Shown in pieces: positions 1-8,554 of a stretch of 64,000 nt of DNA. Positions within the stretch are counted from its first letter, which is position 1, and each line of letters begins with the position of its first letter. The stretch is from positions 744,001 through 808,000 of the forward strand of contig NZ_FLKM01000009.1 of NCBI RefSeq assembly GCF_900086585.1, in the 5' to 3' direction. Made by a program: the position numbers and the translations under genes. Under the pieces are notes generated by a model that saw nothing but the letters and a program-made list of their open reading frames with translations, had not been told where the DNA came from and ran no database searches. Source of the DNA: Emergencia timonensis (GTDB lineage: Bacteria > Bacillota > Clostridia > Peptostreptococcales > Anaerovoracaceae).

Positions 1-2
1 AC

Positions 3-953
3 ACCGGCGGTACACCGGTCATTCCGGCCATCGAAGGTTTGGCTGATAACCCTTATGTCTATACGAGTGCGTCTCTGATGGATTTGGACCAGTTGCCAAA
101 ACATCTGGTCATCATCGGCGGTGGTTATATCGGATTAGAATTTGCATCGATGTATGCAGGTTTCGGGGCAAAGGTTTCTGTCGTCCAGGATGGAGAGGTT
201 TTTATTCCGAGAGAAGATAGAGACATCGCCGACGCGATAAAAGAGGTCCTCGAAGAAAAAGGCGTCAGCTTTTACTTTGGCGCTAAAACAGAGAAAGTTA
301 CAGCTCAAAGCGGTCAGGCAGAAGTCCTTTTAAACTGGAGGGGTGAAGAGACTGTTCTTCAAGGGGAGGCGGTTCTCATCGCAACTGGCAGAAAAGCCAA
401 TACTGCAGAACTGCAGGCTGACAAGGCAGGTGTGGAATTAGACAAGCGAGGCGCCGTCATCGTAGATGAGAATCTGAAGACTACGGCAGAAAATATCTGG
501 GCTATGGGTGACGCCAAGGGAGGCCTCCAGTTTACATATGTTTCATTAGATGATTTCCGCATCATCTGGTCGCAGATGAACGGCGGGCAGTATTCACAGG
601 CGGGAAGAAAAAATGTGCCCTACAGCGTATTCCTCACCCCGTCCTTCTCAAGAGTTGGACTGAATGAGGAAGAAGCACGCAAAGCCGGATACCGCGTAAA
701 AATAGCCAAGCTGCCGGCAGCAGCCATTCCCAAGGCACAGGTGCTGAAAAATCCGCAAGGTCTGTTAAAAGCGATCATTGACGCTGATACCAATCAGATT
801 CTCGGCGCGATGCTCTTTTGTGAAGAATCTTATGAGATGATTAATACCGTGAAACTGGCCATGGATTTAGGCGCAGATTATCATGTGTTAAAAGATCAGA
901 TCTTTACACATCCGACCATGAGTGAAGCCCTCAACGATTTATTTGAGATATAA
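3..953 (+). CDS. Pyridine nucleotide-disulfide oxidoreductase, RclA/MerA-like (5' end outside window)
   Basis: The reading frame is open from the first bases of the window, so the FAD-binding N-terminus and the redox-active Cys pair lie upstream and cannot be checked. The visible part starts with a TGGTPVIP segment, then an NAD(P)-binding Rossmann motif (IIGGGYIGLEFA), a second FAD contact (ATGRKANT, then MGDAKGG), and the dimerisation domain ending FTHPTMSEALNDLF. The end of the protein (FCEESYEMINTVKLAMDLGA, then the HPTMSE motif) resembles RclA-type reductases, which deal with reactive chlorine or hypothiocyanous acid. That family is known; the assignment here is inference. Dihydrolipoamide dehydrogenase is the main alternative. 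A TTG at 39 should not be taken as the start. Confidence 0.85.
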   Translation, partial: TGGTPVIPAIEGLADNPYVYTSASLMDLDQLPKHLVIIGGGYIGLEFASMYAGFGAKVSVVQDGEVFIPREDRDIADAIKEVLEEKGVSFYFGAKTEKVTAQSGQAEVLLNWRGEETVLQGEAVLIATGRKANTAELQADKAGVELDKRGAVIVDENLKTTAENIWAMGDAKGGLQFTYVSLDDFRIIWSQMNGGQYSQAGRKNVPYSVFLTPSFSRVGLNEEEARKAGYRVKIAKLPAAAIPKAQVLKNPQGLLKAIIDADTNQILGAMLFCEESYEMINTVKLAMDLGADYHVLKDQIFTHPTMSEALNDLFEI

Positions 954-1140
954 GGGGCGGTTCAGGAGTTTAAAATTATGTGTCAGACCCTGTTTGGAGT
1001 CATAAAATGAGTTCTCTGCACATATATATAAGTGTATGTTAAAATAAATTAGGCGACGTGTTGTTTGTTTGGGGAACGCTCAGTCCTGTTGCCCGCAAGT
1101 GACGCGTCTTTTTATGTAGTAGAGAGAAGGGGGAAATCAT

Positions 1141-1647
1141 TTGTACGAAACTGGTGATTTAATAATCTATGGAAACGAAGGCGTATGTAAAGTGGATGCC
1201 ATTGGAATGCCTGATATTCCTGTGCTGGGGAAAAAAAGATTATACTATACACTTTTGCCGCAGTATCAGGAGGGGAAAATCTTCACACCTGTTGACACCA
1301 AGATATTTATGCGGCATGTGATTACAAAGGAAAAGGCTGAAGAATTAATTGCGGATATTCCTTCTGTCAAAGCGGAAATATATGAGAATAACAACATGAG
1401 ATTTCTCAGCGAACATTATCAGTCTTTCTTTGACTCTCATGAGTGTAAGGACCTTTTGAAATTGGTCCGGGACGTCTATTTGAAGGAATGTGACGCAAAA
1501 GAGCGCGGTAAAAAACTAGGCCAGGTAGACGAAAAATATATGAGGCGGGCCGAAGAACTGCTTCATGGTGAACTGGCTGTGGCGCTGGGGATTCCCAAGG
1601 AAGACGTCAAAGAGTATATAACGAAATCGGTAGAAGAAGAAAATTAA
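1141..1647 (+). CDS. CarD/CdnL-family RNA polymerase-binding regulator
   Basis: A 168-residue protein whose first 60 residues (GDLIIYGNEGVCKVDAIG and the following beta-rich segment) form a CarD/TRCF RNA-polymerase interacting domain. The rest is helical, as in CarD proteins that bind the polymerase beta subunit and stabilise open complexes. The start is a TTG about 10 bases after GAGAAGGGGG. It stands alone: a 190-base leader with AT-rich promoter-like sequence precedes it, and a terminator shared with the convergent ABC gene follows. Family membership is clear; its targets are unknown. Confidence 0.85.
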   Translation: MYETGDLIIYGNEGVCKVDAIGMPDIPVLGKKRLYYTLLPQYQEGKIFTPVDTKIFMRHVITKEKAEELIADIPSVKAEIYENNNMRFLSEHYQSFFDSHECKDLLKLVRDVYLKECDAKERGKKLGQVDEKYMRRAEELLHGELAVALGIPKEDVKEYITKSVEEEN

Positions 1648-1688
1648 CCGACATATCGGTATTGAAAATAATATTCTTATGATGAGCA

Positions 1689-1731
1689 AAGCACCATCGG
1701 CAGCATAGTTCTGCCAATGGTGCTTTTTTCA
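1689..1731. terminator. Bidirectional intrinsic terminator
   Basis: The arms AGCACCATCGGCAG and CTGCCAATGGTGCT form a long hairpin followed by a run of T on the plus strand. It lies between the convergent CarD-like gene and the ABC exporter gene. Confidence 0.85.
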
Positions 1732-1737
1732 TGCATC

Positions 1738-4467
1738 TTATTCCGTACGAAGCGCCGCTACTGGATCTTTCTTCGCCGCGTTCTTTGACGGTATGAAGCC
1801 GCCGATCAAAGTGAGCAGTACACTGAGTACGATGAGTATTATAGCACTGACTGCCGGCAGAGCCGCATTGACATCGGTTGTGTCTGTCAGCGCGTGAATG
1901 GCAGCATTACCAGGAATCAACAGTAAGAGTGAAATAGCGATCCCGATGCCTCCAGAACAAAGTCCTACAATAAAGGTCTCTGCGTTGAACACCTGCGTAA
2001 TATTTCGTTTTGACGCGCCGATAGCCCGCAGAATGCCGATTTCTTTCGTTCGCTCTAAAACAGAGATATAAGTGATGATGCCGATCATGATTGACGACAC
2101 GAGCAGCGAAACAGCGACGAAGGCAATTAATACGTATGAAATGATGTTGATAATCGTCGTCACTGATGACATCAAAAGCTCTGCATAGTCCGTATACGTG
2201 ATTTGATCGGCCTTCTTCGCAGATTGATTATAGCTTTCAATACAGCCCGAAACGGCGTCTTTATCTTCAAAACTGTCTGTATAGATATTGATCGCTGAAG
2301 GTGCGTCCAGGCTGACGACACCGAAGGTGCTCAAATTATCATCATAGCTTCCGCTGGAAATATAGTTGTCATAGATTGATAACAGCACGTCATCCTCAGG
2401 ATTCTGCAGATACGAGTCCAGCGCAGATGCCAGCTCCTCTTCGCCCATAGCCATCATCTGAGAAGCCCTGGCCGGATCGTTGGAATAGACGGACTGAAGT
2501 ATTTCTTTGGCCAATTTGGCCTTCTCAGAAACGCCCAGATTTTCCAGGTAAGTTTTCGCATCGGCAACTTTGTTGTCGTCGTCGCCGGGATCAAAGATCA
2601 TACCGCTGAGGACGTTGACCTTCTTATCTTTTTTCTGCGCCTTTACGACGGCGCTGTCATCTGTATAATCGATGAGATAATCGGTCAAAGCCTTGGTATA
2701 ACCCAGCGGCGCAGAGAGGGAGGCGCTGGCAGCATCTTCCTTTGGTCGGATGATGCCTTTTATTTTCAGCTTGACTGCGTCCTGCAGCCGCGACTTCAGT
2801 TCGGCTTTGTCCTCTGAAATGGAATCAAAGGTGTCGTTTTCGTTCTTCTCATAGGTGTCACAAGCGGGAAGCAGATAAAAGTCTTGTTTACAGATATCTT
2901 CATAACTCCAGCTTTCCGTCTCTAACTTGACTTTTTTGCCGTCTGCAATCTTTTCCATCAATTTGTCGTATGCTGAAGAGGGAAGGATTCCCAGCTCATA
3001 GAGAGTCTCTGTAGAAATCTCATTGTTTTCGTCCAGGATTAAGACGAGTTCATCATAAGATGATGGCCATGCGCCGTAGAGGACGTCGTAACTGTCCGTG
3101 ATGGCCGTGCTGATCATCGCCTCGCCACTGCCTGGAATCAATTCTTCAAAGTTTTCCGTGGTTTCGGAAGAATTACCCATCGCCTCACTCATATGGGTCA
3201 TGTCGCCCATAGCAGATTTCGCAGCTTGTTTTCCCTCTGACAGAGTGCTGCCATCGGTATTGAGCAGGACGTCATCAGAATCGTAGGTATAGACGCTGAA
3301 CTTCGTATCGTAGGAATAGACGATGCCATTTTCCCCTACATACTGGCTGATCTCACTGTCCGGATCGTCCAGATATTTTTTAAAGGCAGTCAGATTGTTC
3401 TCTACAATACTGGTAGCTGCTTGGGAAGCCTTTTCCACGCTTTCCCCGTTGGAGTACACCCCGTCCAGAGCGTGGTTCAGCTTATCGGTGTTGTGTGGTG
3501 TTACACTGCCCAGCATGCTGGTCATATCTATGGACTCCTCCTGAATAGATATGGGATAAGCTGTCATGGTACTCTTTTGAATGTCGGTAATATAGATGTT
3601 GACACCGTTTGAGAGAGCCAGAATCAGAGCGATACCGATGATGCCGATGGAACCGGCAAAGGCTGTCAACAGGGTGCGGGTCTTTTTTGTCCGCAGATTA
3701 TTGAAGCTCAGCGATAAAGAAGTACGAAATGACATGGATGATTTTCCCATATTTTGATACTTCGGTGCGTTTAGCGAGGTTGTATCAAGTTCAAATGGAG
3801 CGGAATCGCTGATAATTTTGCCGTCCCGCAGCTTTACGATACGAGTTGCGTAAGTTTCAGCCAGCTCTGGATTGTGTGTTACCATGACCACCAGCCGGTC
3901 TTTGGCTACGCCCTTTAATAACTCCATAATCTGTACGCTGGTCTCTGTGTCTAAGGCGCCGGTAGGCTCATCAGCCAGCAAGATATCCGGATTATTGACC
4001 AGGGCTCTGGCGATGGCGACACGCTGCATTTGACCGCCGGACATCTGGTTTGGTTTCTTATGAAGCTGATCGCCAAGTCCCACCTCATCCAGGGCCTGTG
4101 CGGCGCGTTTTCGACGCTCTGATTTTGAAATTCCCGAAATTGTCAGCGCCAGTTCTACATTTGCCAACACCGTTTGATGAGGAATCAAGTTATAGCTTTG
4201 GAATACAAATCCTATGGTATGGTTGCGATAGGAGTCCCAATCCCGATCCTCGTATTCCTTTGTTGAGATTCCATTGATAATCAAATCACCGCTGTCGTAG
4301 CGGTCCAGACCGCCGATGATATTGAGCAGTGTCGTCTTTCCTGAGCCGCTTGGGCCCAGAATGGCGACAAACTCATTGTCACGGAGATTTAACGAGACCT
4401 CCTTTAACGCAGTCTGCGTCAAATCCCCGGTTGTGTATTGTTTGCTGATATGCTCTATTTGAAGCAT
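1738..4467 (-). CDS. MacB-like ABC exporter, ATPase fused to FtsX-type permease
   Basis: The protein has 909 residues. Residues 1-225 are an ABC ATPase with Walker A GPSGSGKTT, signature SGGQMQRVAIARAL and Walker B LLADEPTGALD. A first transmembrane helix lies near residue 265, followed by a large extracellular MacB-type domain (about 290-770). Three C-terminal transmembrane helices form the FtsX domain with the motif ERTKEIGILRAIGASKRN. Such exporters usually move peptides or antibiotics, or act in cell-envelope defence. The gene is divergent from a two-component system, with a perfect inverted repeat between them, so it is probably controlled by that system. Substrate unknown. Confidence 0.9.
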   Translation of the reverse strand: MLQIEHISKQYTTGDLTQTALKEVSLNLRDNEFVAILGPSGSGKTTLLNIIGGLDRYDSGDLIINGISTKEYEDRDWDSYRNHTIGFVFQSYNLIPHQTVLANVELALTISGISKSERRKRAAQALDEVGLGDQLHKKPNQMSGGQMQRVAIARALVNNPDILLADEPTGALDTETSVQIMELLKGVAKDRLVVMVTHNPELAETYATRIVKLRDGKIISDSAPFELDTTSLNAPKYQNMGKSSMSFRTSLSLSFNNLRTKKTRTLLTAFAGSIGIIGIALILALSNGVNIYITDIQKSTMTAYPISIQEESIDMTSMLGSVTPHNTDKLNHALDGVYSNGESVEKASQAATSIVENNLTAFKKYLDDPDSEISQYVGENGIVYSYDTKFSVYTYDSDDVLLNTDGSTLSEGKQAAKSAMGDMTHMSEAMGNSSETTENFEELIPGSGEAMISTAITDSYDVLYGAWPSSYDELVLILDENNEISTETLYELGILPSSAYDKLMEKIADGKKVKLETESWSYEDICKQDFYLLPACDTYEKNENDTFDSISEDKAELKSRLQDAVKLKIKGIIRPKEDAASASLSAPLGYTKALTDYLIDYTDDSAVVKAQKKDKKVNVLSGMIFDPGDDDNKVADAKTYLENLGVSEKAKLAKEILQSVYSNDPARASQMMAMGEEELASALDSYLQNPEDDVLLSIYDNYISSGSYDDNLSTFGVVSLDAPSAINIYTDSFEDKDAVSGCIESYNQSAKKADQITYTDYAELLMSSVTTIINIISYVLIAFVAVSLLVSSIMIGIITYISVLERTKEIGILRAIGASKRNITQVFNAETFIVGLCSGGIGIAISLLLLIPGNAAIHALTDTTDVNAALPAVSAIILIVLSVLLTLIGGFIPSKNAAKKDPVAALRTE

Positions 4468-4522
4468 TTCCCTTCACCCCTTTTCTACTTCTTTGCCACA
4501 ATATCTATTCTAACCCATTTTT

Positions 4523-4578
4523 ATAAACTGAAAATAAACAATGAGAAGTTTATTTTCAGTTTATTTTTATGCTATACT
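4523..4578 (+). promoter_or_regulatory. Perfect inverted repeat overlapping the two-component system promoter
   Basis: The 17-base arm at 4523-4539 is the exact reverse complement of 4548-4564, with an 8-base spacer. A TATACT -10 box lies at 4573-4578. The -35 position falls inside the right arm and matches the consensus poorly, which is typical of an activated promoter. The site lies between the divergent ABC exporter and response regulator genes. Inference: operator for the adjacent regulator. Confidence 0.65.
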
Positions 4579-4607
4579 GTAAGCAGTATAAAAAGGAGGC
4601 AGAAGAG

Positions 4608-5279
4608 ATGTTTCAGATACTGGTTGTAGAAGATGACAGGAGCACGCGCATGCTGATGAAGGCGGTGCTCAGCCATGGAGGATATGAAGTCTTTGAGGCA
4701 GAAGACGGTTTAGCAGCACTGGAGGTGACGGACCGGCAGCATATCGATTTGATTGTTCTCGATGTCATGATGCCGAAGATGGACGGGTATGCGTTCACGG
4801 AACAGCTGCGAGACTGTGGGGATAATACGCCGATTCTCATGATTACGGCTAAGCAGCTCCCAGAAGAGAAATGCAGAGGTTTTCTGGTTGGAACCGATGA
4901 TTATATGGTCAAGCCGGTCAACGAAGAGGAAATGCTGCTGCGGATCAAAGCGCTGCTCCGTCGGGCAAAGATTGCCAATGAGCGAAAGCTGCGTGTCGGC
5001 AAGGTTCTTCTCGACTATGATGCCTTGACTGTATCGAAAGACGGCAGCAGCCAGACTCTGCCGCAGAAGGAATTTTACTTGCTGTACAAGCTGCTCTCAT
5101 ACCCAGGACAGATTTTTACCAGATTACAACTGATGGACGAGGTTTGGGGCATGGAATCTAATTCGGCTGACACTACGGTCAACGTCCATATTAACCGCCT
5201 GCGGAAGAAGTTTGAAGGCTGGCCTGAATTTGAGATTATCGCCATCCGTGGAATTGGCTACAAGGTGGTGATTCTTTGA
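4608..5279 (+). CDS. OmpR/PhoB-family response regulator
   Basis: The protein has 223 residues. The receiver domain (1-115) has the acidic pair D9/D10, phosphoacceptor D52 in IVLDVMMPKMDG, and K near 105 in VKPVNEEE. The winged-helix DNA-binding domain (130-223) ends in INRLRKKFEG and IRGIGYKV. The ATG at 4608 is chosen because it sits 7 bases after AAAAGGAGG; a longer reading frame from 4569 would start inside the promoter. It overlaps the following kinase gene by 4 bases. It probably acts on the 4523-4564 inverted repeat and the divergent exporter. Confidence 0.92.
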   Translation: MFQILVVEDDRSTRMLMKAVLSHGGYEVFEAEDGLAALEVTDRQHIDLIVLDVMMPKMDGYAFTEQLRDCGDNTPILMITAKQLPEEKCRGFLVGTDDYMVKPVNEEEMLLRIKALLRRAKIANERKLRVGKVLLDYDALTVSKDGSSQTLPQKEFYLLYKLLSYPGQIFTRLQLMDEVWGMESNSADTTVNVHINRLRKKFEGWPEFEIIAIRGIGYKVVIL

Positions 5280-6337
5280 TATTCAGAGAAAAGAAGAGAT
5301 TTCAAAAACTGGAACTGTCTCTGCTGTTTGCCTTGATTGTCTTTTTCATCATGCTGCTGACGATACTTCTGGTATTTGGCGGCATGTATTTTCTCTTCCG
5401 CCTGCAAATCGTGACAGGGCTTCAGCTTAAGAGTCTGCCTCTGCTTTTATTTGCCCTAGTCAGTCTGATAACGGGCACCGTCCTGGCTGCCATGGTGAGC
5501 AAATGTCCCCTGTCACCTCTGCGCAAAATCATGAAGGCGACGGACAGAATTGCCGCGGGAGATTACAGTACGAGGATTTATTTCAAAGGACCGCTCGAGT
5601 TCAAGCAGCTCAGCGAAAGCTTTAATCACATGGCGGAGGAAATCGGCAGCGTAGAGATGCTGCGTCACGATTTTGTCAATAACTTCTCTCACGAGTTTAG
5701 GACGCCTATCGTTTCTATTCGCGGTTTTGCCCGCATGCTGAAGCGGGACGATTTGACGACCGATGAACGAAATGAATATTTGGATACGATTATCGATGAA
5801 TCAGAACGGCTTGCAGAACTAGCTTCAAATGTGCTTAATCTATCCAAAATTGAGCGGCAGTCTATTCTGGCTGATAAAAAACACTATAACGTCAGTGAAC
5901 AGCTTCGTCTGGTTATCGCCCTTCTTGACCGCAAGTGGAGTGATAAACATATTGACATAACTTTTGATTGTGGAGAAATCTTTCTCTATGGCAGTGAGGA
6001 CTTGCTGAAGCAGGCCTGGATAAATCTTCTCGATAACGCCATTAAATTTTCGCCTGACTACGGAACAATTTCGCTTGCAATTCATCTGCAAGGGCAGACT
6101 GTTGTTTTTTCCTTTGCTGATCAAGGTGAGGGAATGAGTGAAGAAACAGCCGCCCATATCTTTGATAAATTTTATCAAGGGGACACCTCTCATGGCACAA
6201 AAGGAAATGGCCTGGGGCTTACCATTACGAAAAGAATCATCGAACTGCACGGTGGAAGTATTGCAATCGCCAGCACAGGGAAAGAGGGGACCGTATTTGA
6301 AATCAGACTGCCGCAAGATAGGAATATGGAGATGTAA
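5276..6337 (+). CDS. Sensor histidine kinase with HAMP domain
   Basis: The protein has 353 residues. Two transmembrane helices (about 15-40 and 52-75) with almost no loop between them mean there is no extracellular sensor domain. A HAMP linker follows (about 77-130), then the HisKA box FSHEFRTPI with the phosphorylated His, and a HATPase domain with N-box NLLDNAIKFS, G1 DQGEGMS and G2 GNGLGLTI. The small loop is the 'intramembrane-sensing' design seen in kinases that take cues from a partner ABC exporter, here the divergent MacB-like gene. Its ATG overlaps the regulator stop by 4 bases. Confidence 0.92.
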   Translation: MIFREKKRFQKLELSLLFALIVFFIMLLTILLVFGGMYFLFRLQIVTGLQLKSLPLLLFALVSLITGTVLAAMVSKCPLSPLRKIMKATDRIAAGDYSTRIYFKGPLEFKQLSESFNHMAEEIGSVEMLRHDFVNNFSHEFRTPIVSIRGFARMLKRDDLTTDERNEYLDTIIDESERLAELASNVLNLSKIERQSILADKKHYNVSEQLRLVIALLDRKWSDKHIDITFDCGEIFLYGSEDLLKQAWINLLDNAIKFSPDYGTISLAIHLQGQTVVFSFADQGEGMSEETAAHIFDKFYQGDTSHGTKGNGLGLTITKRIIELHGGSIAIASTGKEGTVFEIRLPQDRNMEM

Positions 6338-6367
6338 ATGCCGATTCTATTTTTAGTTGCTTATTTG

Positions 6368-6437
6368 TGGTATAATGAACGCACAATCTTACGACGTTGT
6401 CGCAAGGAAGCGTTCATTGAATCATGTGCTGCGATTG
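6368..6437 (+). repeat. Promoter-hairpin repeat, family A, copy 1
   Basis: It contains TGGTATAATG (an extended -10 box), then the 9-base arm AATGAACGC, an inner stem CGAC/GTCG, the matching arm GCGTTCATT, and the tail TTGAATCATG. Three more copies lie at 63226-63490 before a second opuCA gene. This copy precedes the sigma factor gene at 6534 and probably carries its promoter. Confidence 0.75.
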
Positions 6438-6533
6438 TAATTAAAAAAGTATATGGCATCATATTTGAAATATTAGCGGGAAAAAGTTGTGTATAAGGGT
6501 AAGGGGCTTGCTCTTTGGGAAAGGAGAGGAACT

Positions 6534-7094
6534 ATGGAGGACAGCAAGATCGTAGAACTATACTGGCAGCGATCTGAAGCGGCTATCTCAGAGACAGCGA
6601 AGAAATACGATAAATACTGCAACCACATAGCCTACAACATTCTTTACAATTCGGAAGACGCAGAAGAATGTGTAAATGATACTTATATGAGAGCCTGGAA
6701 TGCTATTCCTCCTCATAAACCGAGCAGATTGTCTACTTTTCTGGGTAAAATTACGAGAAATCTGGCTTTGAATAAATACAAGGGATACAACACCCAGAAA
6801 CGCGGTGCAGGACAAACCGATCTGGTTCTGGCGGAGCTAGAGGAATGTTTATCCACTAATGGAAAGGTAGAGGATTTGGTGGACGAGATGGTCTTGGTGG
6901 ATGCAATCAATCGATTTCTGGCAGGACTGCCGAAGGCGAACAGGATGGTATTCGTCAGGCGATACTGGTATATGAATTCTATCAAAGAAATCTCAGACCA
7001 GTTTGCTATGAATCCCAATAAAGTGACCACCATGTTATTCAGAATGAGAAACGATTTAAAACTTCATCTTGAAAGTGAGGAGATACACTTATGA
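6534..7094 (+). CDS. RNA polymerase sigma-70 family (ECF-type) sigma factor
   Basis: The protein has 186 residues. The sigma region 2 segment reads AAKKYDKYCNHIAYNILYNSEDAEECVNDTYMRAWN, given here in words: a helical core followed by the DTYMRAWN -10 recognition motif. Region 4 (about 130-180) contains FVRRYWYMNSIKEIS and a helix-turn-helix. ATG 6534 follows AAGGAGAGG by 6 bases; the GTG at 6489 is less likely. The gene overlaps the membrane anti-sigma-like gene by 4 bases (ATGA), which implies translational coupling. A family A promoter repeat lies upstream. Confidence 0.85.
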   Translation: MEDSKIVELYWQRSEAAISETAKKYDKYCNHIAYNILYNSEDAEECVNDTYMRAWNAIPPHKPSRLSTFLGKITRNLALNKYKGYNTQKRGAGQTDLVLAELEECLSTNGKVEDLVDEMVLVDAINRFLAGLPKANRMVFVRRYWYMNSIKEISDQFAMNPNKVTTMLFRMRNDLKLHLESEEIHL

Positions 7095-8308
7095 AAAGCG
7101 ATAAATTTTTATCGGCGATAGGCAATATAGACGATGATTTTATTGAAGAAGCGGCAGAGTTTAAAAGTCCGCAGGCGAAGCGGCCGATCAGAAAGCTGTG
7201 GGTCAGATACGGCAGCCTGGCGGCTTGTCTGCTCATTGCCGTCTTTACTTGTGTACATTTTTGGCCGGCGGAGGAATCAAAGCCAATCTCAGGCGATAAC
7301 GGACAGAAAACGGTTTTAAATCTGCCGAAGCTGACCATCGATACCAATCACCCTCCAAAGGAAAATGTAACAAAGAAAGCGGCTGGTGAATCTCTACTGG
7401 ACGACGGAAGCCCTTGGAGTGAAACACTGGATGTAAAAGAGATGCCCGTATACAAGAACACGATGTTTACTGCAGCAGAAGGTGAATCGGCGCCTATCGA
7501 TGAAAAGGAATTGAAGGACCAGGTCGAAATGATAGCGGCAAGTCTTGATGCAGAAGTACAGGATATCAATTACGATAAAGGGCAGGAAAGCGGTATTGAC
7601 AACGCTGAAGATGGAACGACTGCTGCTACAGCCTACAAGGCTACGGCGACTACAGATATAGGAGAGATTTCTGTGACTAGCGATCATCACACAGTGATTA
7701 ACTTTTTTCAAAGTGTAGAAGTGCCAGAAGAATACCGTTACCCTCCTGCAGAAATGAATAAAGTGGAAGCGGAATCTGTGTCAGAATATTTGTTGGAGGC
7801 ATACGGCAGTCTCTTGTCGTTTAAGAACCCAAAGCAGTCAACCTCTGCTGTATATGATGAAACGGGGAACCTCAAATGGATTATCAAAGGTTATGACGAC
7901 GTGGGAGACAGCAAGGATGAAATCATCAACTACAGCATGAAGAAAATGATCTTTGAAACCGATGAAACGGGGAACTTGAAATCAATTACCTTAAACGACA
8001 GTCTGTCCAGCAGTAGAAAAATAGACAGTTACCCGATTATCAGCGCGAGTGCAGCAAAGAAGCTTCTGAAAAAGGGAAATTATATTACCTTTGGAGACAA
8101 CCCGCTGCCGGCTATAGAGCAGATTGAAAACGTCAATTTAGTCTACTTGACGGGTAGAACCTTCGAGACATTTCTTCCGTACTATTCATTTGATATCAGA
8201 AGCCAGGATACAGAAAGTGAGACGAGCGGTTTGGCGCAATACGCAACTTACTATGTTCCGGCTGTGAAAGGAGAATATATCTCCAATATGCCAAATGCAG
8301 CTGAATAA
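7091..8308 (+). CDS. Membrane protein, putative anti-sigma factor for the preceding sigma
   Basis: The protein has 405 residues. A 40-residue charged cytoplasmic N-terminus is followed by one transmembrane helix (about 43-60) and a large extracytoplasmic domain with no motif I recognise. The acidic linker (about 60-165) is low in complexity, while the C-terminal part looks folded. Translation is coupled to the sigma factor through a 4-base overlap. This arrangement is typical of an anti-sigma factor with an outside sensor domain, but no zinc-binding HxxxCxxC motif is present. The role is inferred from context. Confidence 0.6.
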   Translation: MKSDKFLSAIGNIDDDFIEEAAEFKSPQAKRPIRKLWVRYGSLAACLLIAVFTCVHFWPAEESKPISGDNGQKTVLNLPKLTIDTNHPPKENVTKKAAGESLLDDGSPWSETLDVKEMPVYKNTMFTAAEGESAPIDEKELKDQVEMIAASLDAEVQDINYDKGQESGIDNAEDGTTAATAYKATATTDIGEISVTSDHHTVINFFQSVEVPEEYRYPPAEMNKVEAESVSEYLLEAYGSLLSFKNPKQSTSAVYDETGNLKWIIKGYDDVGDSKDEIINYSMKKMIFETDETGNLKSITLNDSLSSSRKIDSYPIISASAAKKLLKKGNYITFGDNPLPAIEQIENVNLVYLTGRTFETFLPYYSFDIRSQDTESETSGLAQYATYYVPAVKGEYISNMPNAAE

Positions 8309-8322
8309 GATGCATTTTAAAT

Positions 8323-8373
8323 AGACGGTAACACAAAGGACTGATGATCCATTTGTGCTGCTGTCTCTTTTTT
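8323..8373 (+). terminator. Intrinsic terminator after the sigma/anti-sigma operon
   Basis: A hairpin with the inner arms ACACAAA and TTTGTGCT plus flanking GAC/GTC pairs is followed by a T run. The T run merges with the start of a family B repeat. Confidence 0.6.
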
Positions 8374-8500
8374 ATAACATAGGAAATATTGTCCGGAGGA
8401 CGTATTTCCTATGTTTCAAGAAACGTACTCTGCGAAGAGTCGCCCCTTGTGGGCGACATAAGTGCATAGAAGCACCGCTTCGTTATGCACTCGGTTTTTA
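8368..8500 (+). repeat. Structured repeat, family B, copy 1 (leader-like, with terminator)
   Basis: It begins in the T run of the previous terminator. Stem 1 pairs AACATAGGAAATA with TATTTCCTATGTT; inside it is a small GTCC/GGAC stem. A third hairpin pairs GTCGCCC with GGGCGAC (8442-8458). A further hairpin, GTGCATA...TATGCAC, is followed by TCGGTTTTT near 8500 and looks like an intrinsic terminator. The lysozyme gene starts 54 bases further on. A second copy lies at 46284-46422. Confidence 0.65.
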
Positions 8501-8554
8501 TAATTGTGTGCCCCTTTGCGGAACATTCGCATAAGATAAACCTGGGGTGTAATT

